Shown here piece after piece: positions 42,774-51,744 of a stretch of 64,000 nt of DNA (positions are counted from its first letter, which is position 1; each line of letters starts with the position of its first letter). Origin of the DNA: Roseomonas sp. (GTDB lineage: Bacteria > Pseudomonadota > Alphaproteobacteria > Acetobacterales > Acetobacteraceae); assembly GCA_020249505.1 (NCBI GenBank), contig JADCFN010000028.1, forward strand, positions 186,001 to 250,000, given 5' to 3'. A program made the translations under genes and the position numbers. The notes under the pieces are model-generated. The model was not told the DNA's origin. It saw nothing but the letters and a program-made list of their open reading frames with translations, and did not search any database.

Positions 42774-44234
42774 ATGAATCGTCGTGACATTCTGCTGGGA
42801 ACCGGTGGCCTTTTGGCGGCCCCCTTCATTGCGCCATCCGTGCGCGCCCAGGGCCGCAGCGAAATCCAGTTCTGGTATGGGCTGGGCGGCGCGCTTGGTG
42901 AACGCGTGGCCGAACAAGTGACGCGCTTCAACGAAAGCCAAACGCGCTTTCGCGTGAATGCCACCTTCCGCGGTTCCTATGTGGAAGTCATGACCGGCGC
43001 CATCGCCGCCTGGCGCGCCGGCACGCCGCCCCATATCGCGCAGGTGTTTGAAGTCGGCACCGCCACCATGATGGCCGCCGGCCCCGCGATTCGCCCGACG
43101 CATGAATTGTTGGGCGAGGTGGGCATTACGCTCGATCCCAAGCGCTATCTGGCCGGGGTGCGCGGCTATTATTCTGACACGCAAGGCCGCCTGGTTTCCA
43201 TGCCGCATAATTCTTCTTCCGCGGTCATGTGGGTGAACCTGGACGCTTTCGAAAAGGCGGGGCTTTCCACAACGGAACTGCCCAAGACCTGGGCTGAAAT
43301 TCGCGCTGCCGCGCAGAAGATCAAGGCGACCAATGCCGCGGAAATTCCGATCAGCACCGCCTGGCCGACCTGGGTGATGTTTGAACAAATGTCATCCATG
43401 CATGATGTCGGCCTTGCCACCAAGGCCAATGGCTTTGAAGGCCTGGATGCCGAAATGAACCTCGCCGCGCCAATCTTCACCAAGCACACCAATATGCTGC
43501 TTGAAATGCAGCGTGAGGGAAGCTTCGTCTATGGCGGGCGTGATGCCGATGGCTTCGCGAGCTTCCCGGCCGGCAAGGCCGCCATGTCCTTCAATTCCTC
43601 GGCCGGTCGGGCGCAGGTGCAGCGTGAAGCGAAGTTCCGCTGGGCTTCAGTGATGCTACCTTATCATGCCGATTGGTCTGGTCTGAATGGGCCTTCTGCT
43701 CAAGAGCAGGAGATTGAAGCCATGCTGCGCGCAGATTTGGCCAGCATGTCACCAGACGCCGCCCTTGCGGCTTTGCGGCGTGCGAAGGCGGCCAGCACCC
43801 AGCGTGGGCCACGCAATGGCGTGATTGGCGGCGCCAGCCTTTGGACGCTGACGGCACGCAACCGTACGGCAGAAGAATATCGCGGGGTCGCGGAATTCTA
43901 CCGCTTCATCTCGGAAGTTGAGCAGGACAAGTGGTGGCACCATGTGACGGGTTATGTGCCGCTGACGCTGGCCGCTTATGAGGCTTCGCGCGCTGAAGGC
44001 TTCTATGCCCAAAACCCAGGTGCGGATGCGGCCATTATCCAATTGTCGCGTGCGGAACCCACACCAAATAGCCAGGGCTTCCGCCTGGGCGGCTTCGTCG
44101 AAATCCGCAACATCATCCAGGAAGAGCTGGAGCGCGGCTTCCAGGGGCAGCAGAATACCGAAACGCTGCTGGCCAATGCCAATCGCCGCGCCAATGTGGT
44201 GCTGCGCAATTTTGAGCGTGCCAATCGCCGCTAA
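42774..44234 (+). CDS. ugpB: Glycerol-3-phosphate ABC transporter binding protein
   Basis: 486 residues, longer than E. coli UgpB (about 438). Signal peptide with Arg pair (MNRRDILLGTGGLLAAPF) cut near VRAQG. The pattern QFWYGLGGALGERVAEQVTRFNESQT, RAGTPPHIAQVFEVGTATMMAAGPAI and FNSSAGRAQVQREAKFRWASVMLPYH is UgpB-like. With ugpA, ugpE and ugpC downstream and glpD upstream the assignment is strong. A stem-loop and a REP-like palindrome separate it from ugpA. Confidence 0.9.
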   Translation: MNRRDILLGTGGLLAAPFIAPSVRAQGRSEIQFWYGLGGALGERVAEQVTRFNESQTRFRVNATFRGSYVEVMTGAIAAWRAGTPPHIAQVFEVGTATMMAAGPAIRPTHELLGEVGITLDPKRYLAGVRGYYSDTQGRLVSMPHNSSSAVMWVNLDAFEKAGLSTTELPKTWAEIRAAAQKIKATNAAEIPISTAWPTWVMFEQMSSMHDVGLATKANGFEGLDAEMNLAAPIFTKHTNMLLEMQREGSFVYGGRDADGFASFPAGKAAMSFNSSAGRAQVQREAKFRWASVMLPYHADWSGLNGPSAQEQEIEAMLRADLASMSPDAALAALRRAKAASTQRGPRNGVIGGASLWTLTARNRTAEEYRGVAEFYRFISEVEQDKWWHHVTGYVPLTLAAYEASRAEGFYAQNPGADAAIIQLSRAEPTPNSQGFRLGGFVEIRNIIQEELERGFQGQQNTETLLANANRRANVVLRNFERANRR

Positions 44235-44243
44235 TCGCGTATC

Positions 44244-44266
44244 GGGGCTGCCTTCGCGGCAGCCCC
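44244..44266 (+). terminator. Hairpin between ugpB and ugpA
   Basis: ggggctgcc (44244-44252) and ggcagcccc (44258-44266) form a 9-bp stem with loop TTCGC, followed by a T-rich stretch (ctcttt). It would partly end transcription after ugpB and make the binding protein more abundant than the permease. Confidence 0.8.
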
Positions 44267-44287
44267 CTCTTTGTCATTTGTTTGATC

Positions 44288-44330
44288 GCATTTTCCGAGC
44301 CGCCAAGTTATCCACTTGGCTTGAAAATGC
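44288..44330. repeat. REP-like composite palindrome in the ugpB-ugpA gap
   Basis: Outer arms gcattttc (44288-44295) and gaaaatgc (44323-44330), inner arms gccaagt (44302-44308) and acttggc (44314-44320), 5-base loop, 6- and 2-base spacers. The same architecture appears at 1691-1737. The surrounding bases resemble intergenic palindromes known from rhizobia. Confidence 0.65.
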
Positions 44331-44344
44331 TCAGTTGAGGCCCC

Positions 44345-45226
44345 ATGCAGCGCAAGGCGATTTTCAACAATAAGCTGCTTCCCTATCTGCTGCTGGCACC
44401 GCAGCTTGCCATCACCTTTATCTTCTTTTTCTGGCCGGCGGGGGAAGCCGTCTGGTATTCCTTCATCCGCCAGGATGCCTTTGGAATTTCCAAGCAATTC
44501 GTCTGGTTTGAGAATTTCACGGATCTTTTTGCGGACCCGCTTTATCATCAGGTTATCATCAATACGCTCATCTTCTCATTGGCGGTCACCGTGCTTGCGA
44601 TGGGCTTGGCGCTTGGCCTGGCCGTGCTGGCGGATCGGCATATTCGTGGCAAGGATGGCTATCGCACCTTGCTGATCTGGCCCTATGCGGTGGCGCCGGC
44701 CGTTGCCGCCATTCTCTATATTTTCCTGTTCCATCCGGATATTGGGCTGATTGGTCGTGCGCTGAAGGCGGCGGGTGTTGCCTGGAATTATACGCTGAAT
44801 GGCAATCAGGCCATGCTGGTCGTGGTGCTGGCCGCCGCCTGGAAACAGGTTTCCTATAATTTCCTGTTCTTCCTGGCCGGGCTGCAATCCATCCCGCGCA
44901 GCGTTCTGGAAGCAGCTGCCATTGATGGCGCTTCTCCCCTGCATCGCTTTCGCACGGTGATCTTCCCGCTGCTGTCACCAACCACCTTCTTCCTGCTGGT
45001 GATCAACATTACCTACGCCTTCTTCGATACCTTCGGCATTATTGATGCGCTGACCAAGGGCGGGCCGGGCAATGCCACGCAAACCCTGATCTACCGCGCC
45101 TATATTGATGGGCGGGTCAATCTGGATATCGGCTCATCCTCCGCCCAATCGGTCGTGCTGATGATTGCGGTCATGGCGCTGACACTGGTGCAATTCCGCT
45201 TTATCGAACGCAAGGTGCATTACTGA
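44345..45226 (+). CDS. ugpA: Glycerol-3-phosphate ABC transporter permease
   Basis: 293 residues with six membrane segments and the EAA-type cytoplasmic loop motif seen as [24 protein letters not shown]. The order and sequence ([26 protein letters not shown] at the start) match UgpA. The stop overlaps the ugpE start by one base (TGATG). It works as a heterodimer with UgpE. Confidence 0.92.
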   Translation: MQRKAIFNNKLLPYLLLAPQLAITFIFFFWPAGEAVWYSFIRQDAFGISKQFVWFENFTDLFADPLYHQVIINTLIFSLAVTVLAMGLALGLAVLADRHIRGKDGYRTLLIWPYAVAPAVAAILYIFLFHPDIGLIGRALKAAGVAWNYTLNGNQAMLVVVLAAAWKQVSYNFLFFLAGLQSIPRSVLEAAAIDGASPLHRFRTVIFPLLSPTTFFLLVINITYAFFDTFGIIDALTKGGPGNATQTLIYRAYIDGRVNLDIGSSSAQSVVLMIAVMALTLVQFRFIERKVHY

Positions 45227-46110
45227 TGGCCGAAGCGCGCAACAGCATCGCCGCCCCCATGGGCATGGCCGGCAGCAACCCCCGCGCGGATATGCTGACC
45301 CATATCATCCTGGTGCTGGGGGTGCTGCTTTTCGCCCTGCCCATCTGGATTGTGCTGATGGGTTCCACCCATGATGCCGGCACCATCGGCCGCGGCGATG
45401 TGCCCTTGCTGCCGGGCGCCGAGGCAGTCGCGAATTACAGCGCGGTCTGGAACCAAGGAAACAAGCAGCGCGCCGGCGTGCCGGTTTCAACCATGATGTT
45501 CAATAGCGCCATCATGGCGCTGCTGATCACCATCGGCAAAATCGCGATTTCCATCATCTCCGCCTATGCGGTGGCCTTCTTTTCCTTTCCGGGGCGCATG
45601 CTGTTCTTCTGGGCGATTTTCATCACCCTGATGCTACCGGTTGAAGTGCGTATCTTCCCGACCTTCCAGGTAGTATCCGATCTTGGCCTGGTGAATACCT
45701 ATGCCGGGCTGATCGTGCCGCTGATTGCTTCTGCCACCGCGACCCTGCTGTTCCGGCAATTCTTCCTGACCATCCCAGATGAATTGGTGGAAGCCGCCAA
45801 GATGGATGGCGCGGGACCGATTCGCTTTTTCAAGGATGTGGTGCTGCCGCTATCGGCCACCAATATCGCCGCGCTTTTTGTCATTCTGTTTGTCTATGGC
45901 TGGAACCAATATCTCTGGCCGCTGCTGGTGACGACCTCCACCGATGTGGAAACCATCATGATCGGCATTGTGAAAATGCTGGGCTCCCAGGGGGATACGG
46001 AATGGCATCTGGTCATGGCGACCACGGTGCTGGCACTTCTGCCGCCCGTTGCCATTGTGATCCTGATGCAGCGCTGGTTCGTCAAGGGATTGGTCGAGAC
46101 CGAGAAATGA
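45226..46110 (+). CDS. ugpE: Glycerol-3-phosphate ABC transporter permease
   Basis: 294 residues with six membrane segments. The EAA-like loop is LVEAAKMDGAGPIRFFKDVVLPLS, followed by FVILFVYGWNQYLWPLLVT, typical of UgpE. Its start overlaps the ugpA stop; ugpC follows after 9 bases. Confidence 0.92.
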   Translation: MAEARNSIAAPMGMAGSNPRADMLTHIILVLGVLLFALPIWIVLMGSTHDAGTIGRGDVPLLPGAEAVANYSAVWNQGNKQRAGVPVSTMMFNSAIMALLITIGKIAISIISAYAVAFFSFPGRMLFFWAIFITLMLPVEVRIFPTFQVVSDLGLVNTYAGLIVPLIASATATLLFRQFFLTIPDELVEAAKMDGAGPIRFFKDVVLPLSATNIAALFVILFVYGWNQYLWPLLVTTSTDVETIMIGIVKMLGSQGDTEWHLVMATTVLALLPPVAIVILMQRWFVKGLVETEK

Positions 46111-46119
46111 GAAACCCCC

Positions 46120-47187
46120 ATGGCTGAACTCAAACTTTCCGGCATTGTGAAGAATTTCGGCGCGGTGCGCGTGCTGCATGGCATTGATCTTGTCGTGCAG
46201 GATGGGGAGATGATTGTGATTGTCGGTGCTTCCGGCTGCGGCAAATCAACCTTGCTGCGCATCGTGGCCGGGCTGGAACGCAGCACGGGTGGCACGGTGC
46301 TGATTGATGATCGGGATGTGACAGCGCTTGAACCGGCGGCGCGCGATATTGCGATGGTGTTTCAGAATTACGCGCTTTATCCGCATATGCGCGTCTTCGA
46401 CAATATGGCTTATGGGCTGCGCATTCGCGGCCTTTCCAAGGACGATATCAAGCGCCGTGTTGGCGAGGCGGCTGAATTGCTCGGCCTTTCCGAATTGCTT
46501 GATCGGCGCCCGAGGGAGCTGTCGGGCGGTCAGCGCCAGCGCGTTGCCATGGGCCGCGCCATTGTGCGTGAACCGAAGCTGTTCCTGTTTGATGAACCGC
46601 TTTCCAATCTGGATGCGAAGCTGCGCGTTGCCATGCGCGCTGAAATCAAGCGCCTGCAACGCCGGCTGGGTGTGACCAGCCTTTTCGTCACGCATGATCA
46701 GGTGGAAGCGATGACTTTGGGCGATAGGCTCGTGGTCATGCATGAAGGCCGCGCCGCGCAAATCGCCTCCCCCATGGAGATTTTTGAACGCCCCGCAGAT
46801 ACCTATGTCGCGGGCTTTATCGGCAGCCCTTCGATGAATTTCCTGCTTGCCACCATCACAGAAGATGGCAAGGCGGCAACGCTTTCCGATGGCAACATCA
46901 TCGCCCTGCCGCCGGGACAATATGCCACGCATCCTGGGCAGAAAGTGACGCTCGGCATTCGCCCAGAACATATCAGCCTGACAGGACCACTTCGCCTAAT
47001 CAGCGATCTGGTTGAACCGCTGGGGTCGGAATGTGTGGTGCATGGCAAGCTTGCTTCCGGTGAAATCATGGCCTTGCGCCTGCCCGGCGCGCCGCCCTCA
47101 GCTGCGGTGCTGGAAATCGCGCCGCGCACCGAACATCTGCATGTCTTTGATGCTGAAACGGGCAAGCGCTTGCCGCCGCCCGCCTGA
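46120..47187 (+). CDS. ugpC: Glycerol-3-phosphate ABC transporter ATPase
   Basis: 355 residues of the MalK/UgpC class. Walker A GASGCGKST, Q-loop MVFQNYALYPHM, signature LSGGQRQRVAMGRA, Walker B LFLFDEPLSNLDA and switch His VTHDQ are all present. The C-terminal part is the TOBE/OB regulatory domain (GIRPEHISLTGPLRL). It powers the UgpAE permease. It is convergent with the acyl-CoA ligase, 6 bases apart. Confidence 0.92.
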   Translation: MAELKLSGIVKNFGAVRVLHGIDLVVQDGEMIVIVGASGCGKSTLLRIVAGLERSTGGTVLIDDRDVTALEPAARDIAMVFQNYALYPHMRVFDNMAYGLRIRGLSKDDIKRRVGEAAELLGLSELLDRRPRELSGGQRQRVAMGRAIVREPKLFLFDEPLSNLDAKLRVAMRAEIKRLQRRLGVTSLFVTHDQVEAMTLGDRLVVMHEGRAAQIASPMEIFERPADTYVAGFIGSPSMNFLLATITEDGKAATLSDGNIIALPPGQYATHPGQKVTLGIRPEHISLTGPLRLISDLVEPLGSECVVHGKLASGEIMALRLPGAPPSAAVLEIAPRTEHLHVFDAETGKRLPPPA

Positions 47188-47193
47188 TCAATC

Positions 47194-48756
47194 TTACGCC
47201 TGCCCGCGTTCCAGCAGCAAGCGCTTCACCTCATTCTTCGGGACCTTGCCGTAGCCAGAACGCGGCAGCGCATCCCACACCACGATCTTGGCCGGCCATT
47301 TATAGCGCCCAAGCTTTCCATCCAGATGCGCCATCACCGCAGCCGGATCAATCAGGGCACCCGCTTCGGCCACCAGCACCGCAACACCGCTTTCGCCCCA
47401 TTTCGCATCCGGCACGCCGACGACGCAGGCTTCCGCAACGCTTGGGTATGTCAGCAGCGCTTCCTCCACCTCACGCGGATACACATTAGACCCGCCGGAG
47501 ATATACATATCCGAAGCGCGGCCCGTGATGTACAAAAAGCCGCGCGCATCCAGATGGCCAAGATCACCGGTATGAAACCAGCCACCAGCGAACGCTTTTT
47601 CATTTGCGACATCATTTTCGAAATATCCGGCGAATACCGCAGGGCCGCGCACGCAAATCTCCCCAGTCTCGCCCGCCGCCAAGGGCTGGTTGGCGGTATC
47701 CAGAATCGCAACCTCAATCCCCGTGCGCGGATAGCCGCAGGAGCCGATCGGCATGGCCGGATCATCTTCCAGGCTATGCCAGGCGGGCGGCAGCACGGTG
47801 ATATTGCCGGTCACCTCACCCAGACCGAAATACTGCACCAGGCAGGGGCCGAGCTTGCCCAGCGCGTATTTCTGATCCTCCCGATACATCGGCGCGCCGG
47901 CATAAATCACATGGCGCAGTGACGCATGATCATGCATATCCACCGCCGGATCACGACAGAGCGTATTCAGAATCGTCGGCACGGTGAACATGTTGGATAC
48001 ACGATGCGCTTCAATCAGCCGCCAGGCTTCCGGCACATCAAACCGCTCACCAGGCAACAAGATGGAAACCGCGCCGCGCGCCACTTGCGATAGCGCATGC
48101 ACGCCCGCGCCATGGGAAAGCGGTGCGACCACCAGGGATGCGTCGTTTTCGGTCAGCCCCGGCATCAGATCGGCGATGTGGTTGTTGATGACAAAGGCCA
48201 TCTGCCCATGGGTCAGAATGCCGCCCTTTGGCCGGCCCGTGGTGCCGGAGGTATAGAAGAACCAGGCCGGATGGTCGCGATCCACATCGGCGGCTACGGT
48301 CACTGGTGCGGCTGCGCCTTCGGCGATCAAATCTTCCCAGGAAAAGCCGGCGCCATCGCCAATGGCGATATCCAGCACGCAGGCCGGGTTTTCGGCGCGG
48401 CAGGCAGCGCGATGTTCCGGGAAGGCCACATCGAAAATCTGCGCCTTGCAGCGCGAAGACCCGGCCAGATAGGCGGCTTCCGGCGGGCTCAGGCGGAAAT
48501 TCGTCGGCACCCAAACCGCACCAATCAGCCAACAGGCCCAGACCCCTTCGAAAATCGCGTTGTTGTTACGCGAATGGATCAGCACGCGGTCCCCGGCGCC
48601 GATCCCGCGCGCGCGCAAGCCGGCAGCGGCGGAACAGGCGCGGGCCGCGATTTCTGACCAGTTCCAGACCCTATCGCGCCAGATCAGGCCGGGGCGATCC
48701 GGCAGGCGGCGGGCGGTTTGCAGCAGCATGGCGCCCAGGTTGGAAGTCGGGATCAT
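47194..48756 (-). CDS. AMP-forming acyl-CoA synthetase/ligase
   Basis: 520 residues from ATG 48756, which has AGGAG about 8 bases upstream; a start at 48798 is less supported. The adenylate-forming motifs are the P-loop FFYTSGTTGRPKGG, the VQYFGLGEVTG block, the hinge-region GDLGHLDARGFLYITGRASDMYISGGSNVYPREVEE and the C-terminal SGYGKVPKNEV with its catalytic Lys. It activates a carboxylic acid to its CoA ester. The adjoining divergent TRAP operon may supply the acid, which is inference. Confidence 0.9.
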   Translation of the reverse strand: MIPTSNLGAMLLQTARRLPDRPGLIWRDRVWNWSEIAARACSAAAGLRARGIGAGDRVLIHSRNNNAIFEGVWACWLIGAVWVPTNFRLSPPEAAYLAGSSRCKAQIFDVAFPEHRAACRAENPACVLDIAIGDGAGFSWEDLIAEGAAAPVTVAADVDRDHPAWFFYTSGTTGRPKGGILTHGQMAFVINNHIADLMPGLTENDASLVVAPLSHGAGVHALSQVARGAVSILLPGERFDVPEAWRLIEAHRVSNMFTVPTILNTLCRDPAVDMHDHASLRHVIYAGAPMYREDQKYALGKLGPCLVQYFGLGEVTGNITVLPPAWHSLEDDPAMPIGSCGYPRTGIEVAILDTANQPLAAGETGEICVRGPAVFAGYFENDVANEKAFAGGWFHTGDLGHLDARGFLYITGRASDMYISGGSNVYPREVEEALLTYPSVAEACVVGVPDAKWGESGVAVLVAEAGALIDPAAVMAHLDGKLGRYKWPAKIVVWDALPRSGYGKVPKNEVKRLLLERGQA

Positions 48757-48879
48757 GCGGCGTCTCCTGTCTTTCGATGCGCCTTTCCGGCGGTTCATGC
48801 GATGTTTCGCTTGCCTCCGGCGCCGGCCTTAGGCAAGTGGGGATCATAGGCTGGACTTAACCAAAGGGAGAAGAATGCC

Positions 48880-49932
48880 ATGACCACCCCATTCCAGGGC
48901 GCGACCCGCCGCAACCTGCTGCTTGGCGCCGGCGCGCTGACGCTGGCCGCCCCAAGCGTTGCGCGTGCCCAAGGGCAATACCGCGCCGAATACAAGGTCT
49001 CGGTCGTGGGCAATCGCCCGCTGCCGATCTCCGACGGCGCCTTCACCTGGGCGGAGCTGGTCACGGAACGCTCAGGCGGGCGGATCAATATGAAGGTCTA
49101 TCCGGGCAGCCAATTGGTCGGCGGTGATCAGACGCGCGAATTGGTCGCGATGCGCCAGGGCGTGATTGATATGGCGGTGTTTTCCACCATCAATATCTCC
49201 CCCCAAATCCGCGAAATGAATATCTTTTCACTGCCCTTCCTGATGCCCAATCACCGCGCCTATGATGCGATCATCAATGGCGAAGTCGGGCGCGATTTGT
49301 TCGGCACGCTGACCAGCCGCGATGTGGTGCCGGTCGCTTGGGGTGAGAATGGCTTCCGCGAAATCTCAAACAGCAAGCGCGAAATCCGCAAGCCCGAGGA
49401 TCTGCGCGGCCTGAAAATCCGCTTTGCTGCGGGGGCGATTTTCAGCGAAATCTATCAGGGCCTGGGCGCCAATCCGGTGCAGATGTCCTTCGCTGATCTG
49501 CAACCCGCGCTTTCCACCGGCGCGGTGGATGGGCAGGAAAACCCGGTCAACCTGTTCCTTGGCTTCCGCATGGACACACTCGCGCAGCGCCATTTGACCA
49601 TTTGGAATTACTGCGCCGATGCGGCAATCTTTGTCGCTTCCAAGGCCGTGATGGATAGCTTCGCGCCGGCGGATCGCGATTTGGTGATTGCCTGTGCGCG
49701 GGAAGCGGCGCAACGGCAAATCGCGGCGGCCCGCAAAGGGCTTGGCATTGATGGGGATCGTTCTTCCATCGAAGAATGCGTCCGCCGCGGTGTGGCGGTG
49801 GCGGAACTGACGCCGGCTGAAAAGCAGGCTTTCGCCCGCGCGACGCGGCCCGTTTTTGACAAATGGGCGCAGACTGTAGGTAGCGCGCTGGTGCAAAAGG
49901 CCGAAGCCGCCATTGCCCGCGCGATTGCCTGA
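48880..49932 (+). CDS. TRAP transporter solute-binding protein (DctP)
   Basis: 350 residues with a Tat-like signal (ATRRNLLLGAGALTLAAPSVARA). Conserved blocks are GRINMKVYPGSQLVGGDQTRELVAMRQGVIDMAVFSTINIS, NGFREISNSKREIRKPEDLRGLKIRFA and LQPALSTGAVDGQENPVNLF. It differs clearly from the two TRAP binding proteins at 31.4 and 32.5 kb and is closer to the classical C4-dicarboxylate type. It is the first gene of a P-Q-M operon with gaps of 6 and 3 bases. Confidence 0.92.
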   Translation: MTTPFQGATRRNLLLGAGALTLAAPSVARAQGQYRAEYKVSVVGNRPLPISDGAFTWAELVTERSGGRINMKVYPGSQLVGGDQTRELVAMRQGVIDMAVFSTINISPQIREMNIFSLPFLMPNHRAYDAIINGEVGRDLFGTLTSRDVVPVAWGENGFREISNSKREIRKPEDLRGLKIRFAAGAIFSEIYQGLGANPVQMSFADLQPALSTGAVDGQENPVNLFLGFRMDTLAQRHLTIWNYCADAAIFVASKAVMDSFAPADRDLVIACAREAAQRQIAAARKGLGIDGDRSSIEECVRRGVAVAELTPAEKQAFARATRPVFDKWAQTVGSALVQKAEAAIARAIA

Positions 49933-49938
49933 CGCGCC

Positions 49939-50448
49939 ATGAGTGTTGAGTTGGATCCGGGGGCAACGCTTCCGGATCCGAAAACCCGGATACCGCTCAG
50001 TTTCGAACGTGTGCTGCTGGCGCTTGCCATGGCGGCCATGGCGCTGATCACAGCGGCCAATGTGCTGGCGCGCTACCTGACCAATGTGTCAATTGCCATC
50101 ACGGAAGAATATTCGGTGGTGCTGATGGTAGTGATTGCGCTGATCGGCACGGCGCTCGCTATCGCAACCGGGCGGCATATTCGGGTTGGGTATTTTACCG
50201 ATCTTATGGGCAAGTTGGGGCAACGCCGGGCAGAGATGCTGGCGCTATTGCTTGCCATTATCTGCTTTGGCCTGCTCGCGGTGTTCGGGGCCAAACTGGC
50301 CTATGATGAATATCGCTTTGAAGTCCTGTCCAACGGGCTTGGCAATCCGCAATGGCTCTATACCGGATGGCTGCCGCTTATCTCACTTCTGGTGATCGCG
50401 CGCGCGGCGGGCCGGCTGATCCGGCTTGCGCGCGGTGAGAATGGCTGA
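49939..50448 (+). CDS. TRAP transporter small permease (DctQ)
   Basis: 169 residues with four membrane segments; the DctQ pattern is NVLARYLTNVSIAITEEYSVVLMVVIALIGTALAIATGRHIRVGYF, where RHIRV is the family motif. It pairs with the DctM at 50452. Placed 6 bases after the binding protein and 3 before DctM. Confidence 0.9.
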   Translation: MSVELDPGATLPDPKTRIPLSFERVLLALAMAAMALITAANVLARYLTNVSIAITEEYSVVLMVVIALIGTALAIATGRHIRVGYFTDLMGKLGQRRAEMLALLLAIICFGLLAVFGAKLAYDEYRFEVLSNGLGNPQWLYTGWLPLISLLVIARAAGRLIRLARGENG

Positions 50449-50451
50449 GCG

Positions 50452-51738
50452 ATGATCGCCACGATCCTGTTCCTCGCTTTTGCCGTGCTGCTTGCGGGCG
50501 GCGTGCCGGTCGCGATTTGTCTCGGGCTGGCCGGCGCTTTCGCCATTTGGCTTGCGGATCAATCCATCATGGCGATGCCCACCAATGTCTATGCCGGCAT
50601 TGCGAAATATCCCCTGATCGCCATTCCCATGTTCGTGCTGGTGGGCAGCGTGTTTGACCGCACCGGTGTAGCGCTGCGCCTTGTGCGTTTCGCAACCGCC
50701 CTGGTGGGGGCAGGGCGCGGCGCGCTTGCATCTGTCGCCGTGCTGGTCGCCATGGTGATTGGCGGTATATCGGGATCAGGCCCCGCCACCAGCGCCGCAG
50801 TGGGCCAGGTGGTGACGAAAAGCATGGCGGAGGATGGCTATCCGCGCCCCTTCATCGCCAGCACCGTGGGGGCGGCGGCGGCCACCGATATCCTGATCCC
50901 GCCTTCGATTGCCTTCATTGTCTATGCCGTGCTGGTGCCGGGGGTTTCCGTACCCGCGATTTTTGCCGCGGGCATGATCCCCGGGATTCTCGCCGGGCTT
51001 TGCATCATTGCCGCCGTGGTGATCATTTCCATCCTGAAGGATTTCGGCGGCAAGGCGCGCCAGAAGGAAGCCATTGCCGTCTGGCAAAGCTTCAAGGAAG
51101 CCTTCTGGGGCCTGATGGCGCCAGTGGTGATCCTGGGCGGTATGCGGCTTGGGTTTTTCACGCCAACCGAAGCCGCCGTTGTCGCGGTATTCTATGGGCT
51201 CTTTATCGGCTTTTTCGTCTATCGCAGCCTGAGCTTGCGCGATGTCTATGAAATGCTGGTGGAGGCGGGGGAAATCTCCGCCGTCATTCTGATCGTGATT
51301 GCCTTGGCGACCGTTTTTGCCTGGTCCACCAGCACGCTTGGCATTGTGCGCCCGATTGTGGAATGGGTGGTCGGGCTTGGGTTTGGTTCGGCTGGGACGC
51401 TCGCGCTGCTCACGATTTTTCTGATCATTGTCGGCATGTTTCTGGATGGTATTTCGATCTTCCTGATCCTGCTGCCGCTGCTGCTGCCGATTGCCAATGC
51501 GTTTCAGTGGGATTTGACCTGGTTTGGCGTGGTGCTGACGATGATGATCGCGATCGGGCAATTCACGCCGCCCATGGCGGTGAATTTGATGGTGTCCTGC
51601 CGGATTGCGGGCGTTTCCATGGAAAGCACCGTGCCCTGGGTGATCTGGCTGGTGTTGGCGATGTTGCTTTCGGCCGTGGCTGTCATGGCCGTGCCGGATT
51701 TGGCGCTATGGTTGCCGCGCGTGATGGGGCTTGGCTGA
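50452..51738 (+). CDS. TRAP transporter large permease (DctM)
   Basis: 428 residues and about twelve hydrophobic segments. The signature regions are MVIGGISGSGPATSAAVGQVVTKSMAEDGYPRPF, ATDILIPPSIAFIVYAVLVPG and MIAIGQFTPPMAVNLMVSCRIAGVS. It completes the second TRAP system of the window. The stop is 6 bases from the convergent TctC gene. Confidence 0.92.
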   Translation: MIATILFLAFAVLLAGGVPVAICLGLAGAFAIWLADQSIMAMPTNVYAGIAKYPLIAIPMFVLVGSVFDRTGVALRLVRFATALVGAGRGALASVAVLVAMVIGGISGSGPATSAAVGQVVTKSMAEDGYPRPFIASTVGAAAATDILIPPSIAFIVYAVLVPGVSVPAIFAAGMIPGILAGLCIIAAVVIISILKDFGGKARQKEAIAVWQSFKEAFWGLMAPVVILGGMRLGFFTPTEAAVVAVFYGLFIGFFVYRSLSLRDVYEMLVEAGEISAVILIVIALATVFAWSTSTLGIVRPIVEWVVGLGFGSAGTLALLTIFLIIVGMFLDGISIFLILLPLLLPIANAFQWDLTWFGVVLTMMIAIGQFTPPMAVNLMVSCRIAGVSMESTVPWVIWLVLAMLLSAVAVMAVPDLALWLPRVMGLG

Positions 51739-51744
51739 AACTAT

